From Hevea brasiliensis (lineage: Eukaryota; Streptophyta; Magnoliopsida; Malpighiales; Euphorbiaceae), in the NCBI RefSeq assembly GCF_030052815.1, contig NC_079496.1, positions 36,853,593 to 36,917,592 of the forward strand: 64,000 nt of DNA, given 5' to 3'. The position numbers were made by a program, and so were the translations under genes. Positions within the stretch are counted from its first letter, which is position 1. Each line of letters begins with the position of its first letter. This document shows positions 36,037 to 46,672 of the stretch, in pieces. The notes beneath the pieces were generated by a model, which worked only from the letters and a program-made list of their open reading frames with translations, was not told the origin of the DNA and did not search any database.

Positions 36037-36596
36037 AGGGCCAAGAGACAATTATCGGAGGTTTGTGTATAACAATTACTTCTTTTGAATTTTCAATTGA
36101 AATGAATTATGACAAATTGTCTATTAATTTTTTAATTGTCAAAAATTGTCTTAATGATATTTGATGGATACTTATTGCTTGAAAAACATTTTAAATGGTT
36201 TGAAACTACAGCTATCATGTATATTGATTGAATTCCTCGCTAGCTTGTCTAGTGGGATGAATTGACTTTGAATTCCCTCTCTGGCTGAAGTGTTGAGGTG
36301 CGTGCCTATTGAGGACGAATAGAATAAGTACTCATATTATTGCTAGCTAGCTATGCTATTCCTCACTAGCCATTGACTTTTGGGATGAATTGAACTTTGG
36401 CAACATGATTAAGCCTTGTGCGTGTATGATTTATTGATATTTATTGTAATATTGTGAAATGGAGTTTAAATTCTTATTGACATTCACAGTCTTTGAATTT
36501 AACTATGGTTTTAAATATCCACTAGTTATATGACTTATGATTTGTGATTTAAAGTTGTATTTGGTTAATGTTGTGCACCACTGAGACATTGGCTCA

Positions 36597-36621
36597 GCGA
36601 TAGCTTTTCCATTGCTATCGC
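36597..36621 (+). other. LTR stem-loop H1, E6 5' LTR
   Basis: GCGATAGC, 9-nt loop, GCTATCGC. The U-G wobble of E1 and E3 is a U-A pair here, so pairing is kept across a substitution. The 3' LTR copy (from 51653) has lost the second arm. Confidence 0.75.
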
Positions 36622-37248
36622 AGGTAGACAGACTGACAGGGCAACAGACTAGGCTGCTAGTGCTTCAATGAGAGTTCATCGGGTATATTGAGTATACCAT
36701 ATTTTGCATTTTGTATTGTAATGTATGTTCACTGTATGTATATAGTGTTCTTGATTTTGAACAGTTGTAAATTAAAGTTGTACATTGAAGTTGTAAATTA
36801 TATTTGTAAATTATTTTGACTTGTAAATATTGTGATATATTTCTTTTATTTCAGATTTTGAAAACACTGAAAAATTATTGTGGATTTGAGTTGACAATTG
36901 TTGAGAAACTTATTGTGTTGATTGAATATTAGAGTTGGGGATTGAACCAAATATTTGAAGTGCTTTTTACAGGTTTTTGAAGAACTTTTTTATTCAAAAC
37001 ACAGAGGGCACTCTGCCAAAAGTTTTGCAGAAATTATTAATTATTCAAACGTGTTAGCTGTTTCACTTCTATTCAAAAAATTTTTAACACCTGTAAATAG
37101 TGCTCACCACTGTAAAAAGAAGTAATAAAAGTTTTAAATCTCTTGTAGTGTATTTAATGGGTTATCAGTAGACAAAGTTAGTAATTCATTAGGTATACTA
37201 TGGGATCATGTTATGCCTTACGGAGGGGTAGGGTGTGACATGTTTAAG

Positions 37249-37261
37249 TGGTATTAGAGCT
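37249..37261 (+). promoter_or_regulatory. Primer-binding site of E6
   Basis: TGGTATTAGAGCT, one or two bases changed from the consensus TGGTATCAGAGCA, 8 nt after the LTR. Confidence 0.85.
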
Positions 37262-37428
37262 AGTTTTTAAATTTTGTTTTCACCTGTAATTTGACTATTC
37301 TTTCTTCATAGTACAATTGCTCAATGTCATTGTTTGATACATACAGTACATTACATTATAAATATGCACTAACGGGAGGAAATCTCCTTCTGTTATTGTT
37401 CAGGAGGTTTAAGATCCTCGCATTGATT

Positions 37429-38720
37429 ATGGAAGAGGGTGATCGTTCAGTTGATCAATCTATAGAGGCTGAGGTACAAGGGGATGCCCCAGCCCTACAC
37501 AATGTCAGTGGATCAGCCACACCAGCCCCTCGATCTGCAGTTTCTGCTCGATTCGCTCAATGAGATGGCTGCAATGTTTCAACAGATGGCTGGTAATGTG
37601 CCTACTCAAGTCCCACTACAAACACCAGTGGTATAACCACAGTCTTTAGCTAGGCAGTATGACAAGCTGATGAAATATGGGGCTACTGAGTTCAAGGGGA
37701 CAGTAGATCCTATAGAGGCAGAACAATGGTTAGAGAGAATGGATAGGGTGTTCAATAAGCTACATTGTACAAAGGAGCTCAGATTTGAATATTCAGTGTC
37801 TCTGCTACAGGGGGATGCATATGACTGGTGGAAAACCATTCCCCATAGTCTGGTAGAACCTTCAGTGCTAACATGGAATGATTTTCTGTGGGAGTTCAGA
37901 CAAAAATATGTCCCTGATGCTTATGTGGACCAGAAGCTGCAAGAGTTCCTAAGTCTGAAACAGGGAAGTAGATCGGTGGCTGAATATGAAAGGGAATTTT
38001 CCCGCCTAAGCCATTATGCAGTAAGTCTACTTGCTACCAGTAGGAAGAGATGTAAAAGGTTTGAAACCGGCTTGAAGCCTAGTATCAGATTACAAGTGGT
38101 TGGATTCAAACATAACAACTTCTCTGAGCTTATTTCTCAAGCATTGGAATTAGAAAGAATTGAGTTAGAAGCGGCCCTTGAGAAAAAGAAATCAGAAAAG
38201 ATAGAAAAAGAGGGAAAGTCAGTAGAATAGAGTTTCAGTGGTCTTACTGGAAAGAGGAAGAACCATGGGGGACACAGTAGGGGTGCTAAGAAGTCTGGTA
38301 GGGGAAGATATTCAGGACAAAAACCTCCTTTATCTGGTCAGCAGAGTACCAGAAGTTCCTACCCTCCCCGCCAATGTGAAACTTGTGGAAGAAATCATGG
38401 TGGGTTGTGCTACAAGGCCATAAGAGCCTGTTATAATTGTGGAGGCACAGGACACTTTGCCAAAGACTGCACCAGTACTCGCAGAGTTGGACCACCTCCT
38501 ACTACTGCAGAAGGGTCAGTTCAGAGCCCTGTCACCAGAGGTTCACAACCACCTAGCAGAGGTAGAGGCAGGGGTCGAGGTAGTCCATCAGGCAGTCAAG
38601 GCACTATGAATCAATCAGAGCAAGGCAGTGCTCCAGTTAGAGTCTATGCAATGAGACAGAGAGAAGAGGCCGGGACATCTAATATTGTGGCTGGTACCTT
38701 CTCAACTTTTAATCAAGATG
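37429..38720 (+). pseudogene. gag: Gypsy gag of E6
   Basis: ATG at 37429 opens MEEGDRSVDQSIEAEVQGD. A frameshift near 37555 ends this frame; it resumes as MAAMFQQMAGN in another frame, and a TAA stands near 37634. The core is open from 37670 to 38230 (EAEQWLERMDRVFNKLHC, SVSLLQGDAYDWWKTIPHS, KYVPDAYVDQKLQEFLSLKQ). A TAG at 38228 precedes the basic region, after which an open frame (38405-38740) has NHGGLCYKAIRA, a complete CCHC knuckle (CYNCGGTGHFAKDC, 38429-38470) and an RGRGRGS tail. The best-preserved gypsy gag of the window but still broken in at least three places. Confidence 0.94.
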
Positions 38721-39279
38721 TGTTGTGTTATTTGATCTAGGTTCTACCCATTCTTACGTGAGTGCTAGCATCATTGATTGCACTGTTGTTCCATGTACAA
38801 AAATGGACTTTGTTAACAAGTCTATTGGGACAAGTGGTCAGGGTTAATAAAATGTATAGGGATTGTCCTTTGGTGATCCAATGACATACTTTTCTATCTG
38901 ATCTCATTGAAATGTCCTTCAGAGATTATGATATCTTCTTGGGCATGGATTGGTTAGCTAGGCATCACGCCATGATTGACTGTAGACAGAAGACAGTCAC
39001 TTTTGGTCTCCCTCAGTACAGTGATGTGATAATACATGGGGAGAGGCAGCTATTGCCATCAAACATCATTTCGGTTGCAGTAGCCAGAAAAATGATCAGA
39101 AAGGGGTGTGAAGCATACTTGGCACATGTGGCAGACACCAAAGTGGGGAGTCTAGCATTGAGGGACAGCCCTACAGTATATGACTTTCCAGATGTGTTTC
39201 CTGATGAATTGCCAGGATTACCTCTAGAAAGAGAGGTGTGGTTTGAAATTAATGTTTGCCTGGTGTGGATCCAATCTCC
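38721..39279 (+). pseudogene. pol: Gypsy protease region of E6, cut by E7
   Basis: [14 protein letters not shown] (38731-38772) is the aspartic-protease active site in a frame shifted from gag; most relatives have FDPGST or FDSGAT. Stops follow near 38845 and 38885. Then an open frame 38912-39298 gives [15 protein letters not shown] and [18 protein letters not shown], the linker before the reverse transcriptase. Homology to E2 pol ends at ...gatccaatctcc, where copia E7 is inserted; the remaining pol is not found beyond E7. Confidence 0.93.
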
Positions 39280-40614
39280 TGTTAGTAATATGCCCTAGAG
39301 CATATCATTTAGTATGTATCTTGTACATATTTTTATTAATAAAGGCATTTCCACTTTTCCGTTTACATAATATATTTATGTGTAATAGAAAAGGTCCATT
39401 GATATTTTGTTAGAAATATTACTCTTAAGTTGTTAAGAATATGAGTGACAATATTTCTAGCACGAAGTATCATAAATAGGTTCACAATCGAGGATACTTC
39501 ATAATAAGGACATGACTTATCCAGAAAGATTGTATTCATGTTTGTTCCCAAGTTATTTATATGAGATATAAATAAGATGGAATGGTGAGTCTCATGCCAT
39601 ATAACAAACATGATAGGCACTTATAAATGATAAGTAGGCCGAACCAGTGACGCTTATGACAAGCACATGGAGTTTACTCTTGTCAATGTTTTGTCATAAA
39701 TCATATCGTGCATATAATCTTTAGACTGAGATAACAGATTATCTTGTATATAGGTAGTTTGAGTTTGATCTCGCTTTCATACTTGTACTATGTATGGGTA
39801 TATGGGCATGTGTTGGCTCCTACTAGTTATATATGGAGGTAGGTGTTGATCAAGATGGAATCTGTTCCTCTAAGTAAATAGAGATAAAATCCTATGTTCA
39901 TTTAATTGTTCTTGATGTTTCAAGTTCTGGCGGAGACAGATAGATTTATTGAAAGAGTTTACGATGAGAAAAATCTTTTAATCAAGAACTGGAATTAAAA
40001 GAGAACATAATATTCATAGCAAATGGAGTTTGACATAAACCATGACTCGGCTTGAGTTGGGATTTTGTAGCAGAGAGATTCTAGTGCATGGTAACATATG
40101 ATTATAGGTTCATTTAAGGTAAATCTTATTACTAATTGGGTGGCCATGGCATGCTATGCTAGGTGTTAACCATGGTCTATGAGGTTCATAAAATGATTTA
40201 GAGAAATCATTTATGGTAAGAAAGAGTTACGATGATATTAAGAGTTGATATCATTTCTCATTGCCAATTAGTGATGAGCCTAGTAAGTCACACACATACA
40301 CAAGTTATCACCTATTTAAATATGATTTAATTAATTAATTAAAGAGTTTAATTGATTAATTAAATAGATTTGGTTTGCAATAAAATTGCAAAGTCCTAGC
40401 ATGACTTGAAACCAAATCTAGATTATTGGATGTGTAGTATAAGTTAAATTTATATTTAAAGTGTTTAAATATGAATTTAATTGATGAAAATTAATTAATA
40501 GAGATTAATTAATTAATTTATATTTGATATAAATTAATTAGAAGAAGAAAATAATTATTTTGGGTTAAGAACTCAAAATTAAGACACGAGGGCATTTTGG
40601 TCATTTTGCGGTGT

Positions 40615-40624
40615 GACACGTGGC
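40615..40624. promoter_or_regulatory. G-box/ABRE-like site in E7 5' LTR
   Basis: GACACGTGGC includes CACGTG and ACGTGGC cores; about 180 bp upstream of the TATA-like box. Confidence 0.4.
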
Positions 40625-40803
40625 ACCATGAGATGGTGACACATGGCATAACACATAAGCTTGCCAAATATTTTTAATCATGTAAGATGATTAAAATCAA
40701 GATTAAATATAGGTTTGACACTTGGCACAATGTGATTGGGTCACTTAAACCTAGAGCTAATCAAAAGGTGACATGTGGCTAGGGTTTAATGTGTTAACCT
40801 AGC

Positions 40804-40811
40804 TATTTAAG
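40804..40811 (+). promoter_or_regulatory. TATA-like box of E7 5' LTR
   Basis: TATTTAAG at the position of TATATAAG in E5. Confidence 0.45.
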
Positions 40812-41371
40812 TGGGGTTATGAAAAGAAAACACAACCAGCAGCCTCTCCTCTCATATGTCACGCCACTTTGAGCCTCTCCAGCTATTTCTCTTCATCTCT
40901 CATCAATTCAAAGAGATTAGCCATCAATCTCTTGAATTAAGAACACTAGAAATTGTTTCTAGTGTCTGTTTGCATCTCTAATCTCTTAAAAGACAGAACT
41001 TGAATTTCTAATTAAAAGAAAAGGCTTTAGAAGCTGTTCAAGGGCTGCCATAGGTGTTCTTGGTGTGGACAAGCTAGAGGACAACATCTGGTGTCTGAAG
41101 ACGAATCTCAAAGGCGCGAGACATTGACGCACATCAAGAGGTTAGTGTAATCGTTCTTGATTTAATCTAGGGTTCTAAAATTAATCTGATTAATTTTAAA
41201 ATCTTAAATAGCAAATACAGATCCAAAAACATATTAAAAGAGTTTTAATATGTTGTTTATCATTGAAATCAAATAGATAAAAATAAATCTTGCATGGTGC
41301 TTGTGACCCTAGGTGAAAATTTTTGAATTCAATGGTATAATCTTGTGTTTTTCACGCTTCCGTTCCTTCAA

Positions 41372-41385
41372 TTGGTATAAGAGCC
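41372..41385 (+). promoter_or_regulatory. Primer-binding site of E7
   Basis: TTGGTATAAGAGCC directly after the LTR; one base differs from the E5 site (TTGGTATCAGAGCC). Confidence 0.88.
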
Positions 41386-43143
41386 ACTATATTTGCCATT
41401 TAGATTGTTGATTATATAATTTAATTGTGTGTTTGATCATGAGATCAAGAGATTCATTGCTGGTTGGATCATGAGATGTGGCGTCACACATGGAGAAGCC
41501 ACCATTGGTGGCGGCAACAATGGTTCCATGGGTGGTTCAAGGTTTGGCTTTTAATTCTGCAATTGTTGTATGATCTAAGGCCTATTCTTTGACTAATTAA
41601 AGTGTTTAATTCGTTGTTTTAATCACACAATTAAATTATGATTCAAATCAGAATTTTAAAAATTGTTTGAATGTGATTCAAATCTGAATTTTAAAAGTTG
41701 TTTGAATGTGATTCAAATCTGAATTTTTAAAGTTGTTTGAATCATATTTAAATCTGATTTTTTAAAATTGATTCAATAAAATTCAGATCTGATTTTTAAA
41801 AATATATTTGAATGTGTTTCAAATCTGTATTTTTAAAAAATGTTTGAATGTGATTCAAATCTGAATTTTTGAAGTTGTTTGAATGTGATTCAAATCTGAA
41901 TTTTTAAATTTGTTTGAATGAGATTCAAATCTGAATTTTTAAATTTATTTGAATCATATTCAAATCTGGATTTTTAAGTTGAATATGAGATATTCAATTT
42001 AATTTAAGTATGTATGTTTTATTTAATTGTTAAATAGTGATATGCATGATGGATGATCATGGACTATAAAAGACCAATGTGATTGGATTTATTTCTTTTA
42101 TGTTTCTTTGGGATTGTAAATTAATTAATTTATTTTAATGTATTTTGGGCATGTATTATTAAGTTTGTAATATTTTTGGGTTGTAATTTCATTTATTTAA
42201 GTTCTTGTAAATTCGCCTTGGTATGCCAAGGATTACTATGTAATATTGGATTGCAAGAAGTTCAAGGAGGTCAAGAGCATTGGTGGGACGGTGGGAGGAA
42301 TTCAATATCAAGTGTTGATTATGTACTCCTTCAGCAACTCTTGTAAAATGAATGAATGAAATGCACCTAGGAATGCCACGATTCAATTCTTGGTGGCTCG
42401 ATTGAATCCCTTAGAAAATCCATGATCATACCATATTTACTGCTTATCCATGAATGCATGAGATGTATGGGAATGTATGCAATTATATGATATATGCATG
42501 CTAAATGGATAATGTGCAAAGTGAGACCTTAATAGTAAATAGAATGACCATAAAATCTTCCAAACAAATGATTAAGTTGGAAATGCTATAATTAAAGTAA
42601 TTATAACATAAGCCCTCCATTGGGGCAATTATTTTAAGAAATTTTAAATAGTTGCATGAGATGCAATTAATTTAAGAGATTTTCTTAAGAATAATTGTTA
42701 AGCATGAGATGTTGTAAATATGTAAATGGTTTGGTGGCCAATATTGGATGTACCTGAGGACATTAAAATTATTTGCATAATTCTTGGCTCAATGGGATCA
42801 ACTTAACTAATGCAAGATAAGTCAATATTGGATGTACTGAGATTTTGAGCATTAGGGGCTAGTAAAAGTTGAACCTCACATGAGATGTGATGGGCAAGGA
42901 GTTGCTCACTTATAGTTTATTGTAATTCCAATAATGGATGTAGATGATCAATAGAATTATAAGAATTCAATCACCCACTAGAAATCCATCCAACTAGGAT
43001 TTCCGTTTTCTACTTTGGAAGTGTAGGATTCGCTAAGTTAGTGGGAGGACCAATTTGATTAAAGACCATAATCATATATGGTTAATTACATGATACATTT
43101 ACTAATTAATCTGGTTATTTACGCAATTAATTTTACGATAATA
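41386..43143 (+). other. Long untranslated leader of E7
   Basis: No reading frame of note over 1.75 kb; the frame at 42189-42386 is incidental. It contains the 35-bp repeat array and conserved blocks shared with E5 (52271-53946, opposite strand), such as the 'atattggatgtacctgag' like repeats near 42745, 42825 and 42930, each 'aat(a)ttggatgta' followed by GA-rich text. Confidence 0.8.
41641..41989 (+). repeat. 35-bp minisatellite in E7 leader, about ten units
   Basis: Units start ATTCAAATCTGAATTTT and end TTTGAATGTG. Each unit boundary forms TTTGAAT-gtg-ATTCAAA, a 7-bp stem, so the transcript could fold into a row of hairpins. The E5 counterpart is at 53350-53695. Confidence 0.9.
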
Positions 43144-43984
43144 ATGAGCACAGAACAACCACCACCATCCAATATCCTTGCAAGCATACTTGATCGCAAT
43201 AGGTTGACAGGACCTAATCATGCGATTGGCTAAGAAATTTGTAACTTGTCCTGAACCTTGAACAAATAGGATATGTTCTAGATTCAAATGTTCCTGGTCC
43301 CTTACCTCCAGAGGCCACACAAGAGGAACATGATACTTTGGACAAGTGGAAGGAGCATGATATGAGAGCTAAGTGTTACATGCTTGCTTCCATGAGTAAT
43401 GAGTTACAGAAGCAACATGAGAACATGCAGAGTGCTAGTGAGATCCTCCTTCACCTACAAGAGTTGTATGGTGAGCACAGCAGGAATGCTAGGTATGAGA
43501 TATCTAAGCAGTTATTAGTATGAGGATGTCGAGGGCGAGAATGTTGGGGATCATGTCCACAAGATGATTCGGCTGATTGGCGGTTGGAACATCTTGACTT
43601 CAACATGGATTTCCAACTACAAGCGGATTTGATCCTTGATCCCTTCCTCAGTCTTTTGGGAATTTTGTGACAAATTTCCATATGACTAAACAGGAATGCA
43701 CCTTAGCTAAATTACTCAACATGCTGGTTATTGCCCAAAAGAATATGCCGGGCAATAAAGGAAAAGAGGTAGCTTTGATTGCATCTTCTTCTACTGGAAA
43801 GTCCAATAAGAAGAAGCGCAATAAGAAAAAGAAACCTCAGATTCCTGGTCCTTCCAAGAAAATAGCTAAACAGAAAAGTAAGACTAAAGCTGATGGAGGC
43901 AAAGGAAAGTGTTTCCACTGCCAACAGGAAAGTGTTTCCATTGCCAGTAAGAAAGTGTTTCCACTGGCCAGAGTAAAGCAATCT
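43144..43984 (+). pseudogene. gag: Copia gag of E7
   Basis: ATG at 43144 (MSTEQPPPSNILASI). A frameshift occurs near 43200. The central copia gag segment is open at 43338-43523 (DKWKEHDMRAKCYMLASMSN, LHLQELYGEH). After a break the frame 43667-43990 has the late part with NKKKRNKKKKPQIPGPSKK. The knuckle keeps only CFHCQ; its second half is replaced by a tandem triplication of a 23-24 bp unit (43904-43973), so no CCHC can form. Stop at 43988. Confidence 0.92.
43904..43973 (+). repeat. 23-24 bp tandem triplication inside the gag knuckle
   Basis: Three copies of a unit starting (G)GAAAGTGTTTCCACTGCCA at 43904, 43927 and 43951. The unit contains the quasi-palindrome GGAAA-gtg-TTTCC, which could promote slippage. 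Confidence 0.9.
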
Positions 43985-44880
43985 AAATGAAAGCAATGCC
44001 ATGGTGAAAACCAACTCAAGTTCAAAATATACTTGGCCCTTAAGGTTAGGTCATGTTGCAGAAGATAGGATTGCAAAATTGGAGAAAATGGGATTCTATC
44101 CTCATTGGGCTCTGAGCCTACTCCAACTTGTGAATCTTGCCTTCAGGGCAAAATGACTAGATCACCCTTTGTTGGACAAGGGCTAAGAGCTGAAAATATT
44201 TTGGAGCTAATACATAGTGATGTATGTGGTCCATTTAAAGAAATGGCTAGAGGGCTTTCATTTTTTTATTTCCTTTCCTGATGTTAAATCAAGGTTTGGG
44301 TATTTGTATTTGATGAAATACAAACATGAATCCTTTGAAAAGTTTAAGGAATTTAAATCAAGTAGTAAATCAAGCAGGAAAAAATATTAAAGCTCTTCGA
44401 TCGGATCGTGGAGGTGAATATTTGAGTCTTGAATTTGATGAATACTTGAGAGAGCATGGCATTGTTTCTCGGTGACTCCTCCAGAGCATACAACTGAATG
44501 GTGTATCTGAAAGGAGAAATCGTACCCTATTGGATATAGTGCGTAGTATGATGAGCTATCTTGATATGCCAATCTCCTTTTGAGGATTTGCATTAGAATC
44601 GACTTTGTATATTACGAATAGGATTCCATCAAAATCGGTTTCTTCCACACCTTATGAGATATGGCATGGAAGAAAACCAAGTCTTAAGCATGTTAAGATT
44701 TGGGGTTGTCGACTTATATCAAAAAGTGAACAACGATAAATTGGAGACGGATCGAGAAAAGGTCGATTTGTTGGATATCCAAAGATAGTTTTGGATATTA
44801 TTTTTATTTGCCTACTTCACAAAAGGTTGTGATAAGTAGAGATGCCACATTCTTGAACAACAGTTTGTTCAAGAAGGAGG
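43985..44880 (+). pseudogene. int: Copia pre-integrase and integrase of E7
   Basis: Follows the gag remnant with no protease between, at the same junction as E5. Recognisable pieces in shifting frames: GKMTRSPFVGQGLRAEN (about 44149-44200), ELIHSDVCGPFKEMA, KSRFGYLYLMKYKHESFEKF, LRSDRGGEYLS, QLNGVSERRNRTLLD (about 44490-44535) and RIPSKSVSSTPYEIWHGRKP. It retains the QLNGVSER segment missing from E5. Numerous one-base losses interrupt it. Confidence 0.9.
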
Positions 44881-45932
44881 CAAAGGAAGGCAAATAGAGT
44901 TAGAATTGGAGAATTCTGACCAACCAACAGATCAGATTGATATAGATCCATCTAGTCAACCTATACCCATTGATGAAACATCTACGATTGTTCCTCGTAG
45001 AACAACCGGGGTATCTCACCCACGGTGAGATATGGTTTTCTTCATGAAGAAGAACAAGAGTTGTCTACTCATGAAGAAGTAGATCATGGAGATGATCCAC
45101 TTACCTATGAAGAAGCTATATCAGATATAGACTCTTCAAAATGGATTGATGCTATGAAATCCGAGATTGATTCCATGTATAAGAATCAAGTTTGGGATCT
45201 TGTTGACCCACCTAAAGGTATTGTACCTAGAGGGAACAAATGGGTTTTCAAGAAGAAAATTGGTTCTGATGGAAAGGTAGAGACCTATAAGGCAAGGCTA
45301 GTAGCGAAAGGGTTTCGCCAAAGGCAAGGAATAGACTATGAGGAGACTTTCTACTTTGTTGCCATGCTTAAATCAATTAGGATTTTATTAGCAATAGCTG
45401 CATACTATGATTATGAGATTTGGCGGATGGATGTCAAACAGCTTTTCTTAATGGATACATTGAAGAAAACATTTTCATGGAACAACCTAGGATTTGAATC
45501 CCAAGATGGTTCCAAGGTATGCAAGCTAAAGCGATCCATTTATGGGTTGAAACAAGCTTGAGGAGTTGGAACATCCGTTTTGATGAAGCCATTAAATCCT
45601 TTAGTTTTATCAAAAATGAGGATGAGCCATGTGTATATAAGAAGGTTAGTGACAGTGCTATCATTTTCCTTGTCTTATATGTGGATGACATACTGTTGAT
45701 GGGTAATGATACAGGTATGTTGACGACTATAAAGGTATGGTTGTCAAATACATTCTCCATGAAAGACTTAGGGGAGGCAACCTATATTCTTGGGATTCGC
45801 ATCTATAGAGATAGAGCGAAAAGGATAATTGGTTTATCACAAAGTCTATACTTGGAAAAGGTGTTAAAGAGGTTTAACATGCTTGATTCCAAGAGGATTG
45901 TTACCAGTGAGACATGGTATCCATCTTTCTAA
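44881..45932 (+). pseudogene. pol: Copia reverse transcriptase of E7
   Basis: Open at 45025-45561 with WIDAMKSEIDSMYKNQVWDL, GNKWVFKKKIGSDGKVETYK, ARLVAKGFRQRQGIDYEETF; a frame change near 45440 corrupts the AFLNGY segment; a TGA at 45559 interrupts KQA(S)RSWN. Frame 45519-45932 then carries NEDEPCVYKKVSD, the intact catalytic LVLYVDDILLMGND and WLSNTFSMKDLGEATYILG. The YVDD that is mutated in E5 is preserved. Confidence 0.93.
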
Positions 45933-46656
45933 AGAGATGTCTCCAAAGACATCCGAAGAAAGAGATAAGATGGCGAGGATTCCATATGCTTGGCTATTGG
46001 AAGTTTAATGTATGCAATGTTGTGTATTAGGCGGATATCGCATATCTTTGTTAGTTTGACTAGCGGTATCAATCCAATCGGGTTTGGAACCTTTGGATAG
46101 TGTCAAGAATATTCTTAAGTACTTAAGAAGAACTAAGGATTTATTCTTGATTTATGGAGGTGGAGACTTGCAATTGGATGGTTATCACGATTACGATTTC
46201 CAATCGGATATCGATGATAGAAAGTCTACCTCTGGATATGTGTTCATTTGTAATGGAGGTGCGATCGGTTGGAAGAGTTCCAAGCGAGCACATTGCAGAT
46301 TCCACTCTCGAAATTTGAGTATATTCTTGCATTAGATCTTGCAAAGGAAGGCTGTTTGGATAAAGAAGTTCGTGACAAAACTTACAGTAGTTCCTTCCAT
46401 TTAGTCGTGGTTCCATTACCTTTGTGACAATAATGGAAACGATCATCTGAGCTAAGGAACTAAGGTCTCACCCAAAATCCAAACACATAGAAAGGCACTA
46501 CCACATTATCGGACATATAGTTGGGCAAAGCGATATAGCCATGCGGAAAAATAACATCGGTGAAAAAAGCGGTGATCCATTCACTAAGCCTTTGTCATAA
46601 TCTTAGTTAGTGACATCTTGAGAAGATGGGTCTAAGATATTGTAATGAATGGCTCT
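45933..46656 (+). pseudogene. pol: Copia RNase H of E7
   Basis: 46084-46335 gives VKNILKYLRRTKDLFLIYGG and DDRKSTSGYVFICNGG. The first catalytic Asp region reads HDYDFQSD rather than TDSEFQSD. The remaining part (KEAVWIKKF, HYDNNGA and the tail to about 46600) is only visible in broken frames. Several short losses suggest decay or base-calling errors. Confidence 0.88.
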
Positions 46657-46672
46657 AGTGCTAGTGGGAGAT
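46657..46672 (+). promoter_or_regulatory. Polypurine tract of E7
   Basis: 'agtgctagtgggagat' directly upstream of the 3' LTR. Confidence 0.82.

Larger units (their letters stand above)
33688..37240 (+). repeat. E6 5' LTR (3553 bp)
   Basis: Begins 'tgtaacactcctatgttg' and ends 'gtagggtgtgaca'. It carries H3 (35216-35242), the GACTCAG stem-loop (36006-36036) and the fully Watson-Crick H1 (36597-36621), plus the 'ccataac...tggtctac' modules near 35390 and 35610. Frames at 33672-33902, 34556-34816 and 34986-35174 are incidental. No host gene. Confidence 0.94.
39280..41370 (+). repeat. E7 5' LTR (2091 bp)
   Basis: Begins 'tgttagtaatatgccctaga' and ends 'cttccgttccttca'. It has a G-box context GACACGTGGC (40615-40624), followed by a CACCAT-gag-ATGGTG hairpin, a TATTTAAG box (40804-40811), and the antisense frame (39363-39611 from ATG). 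No host gene. Confidence 0.95.
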
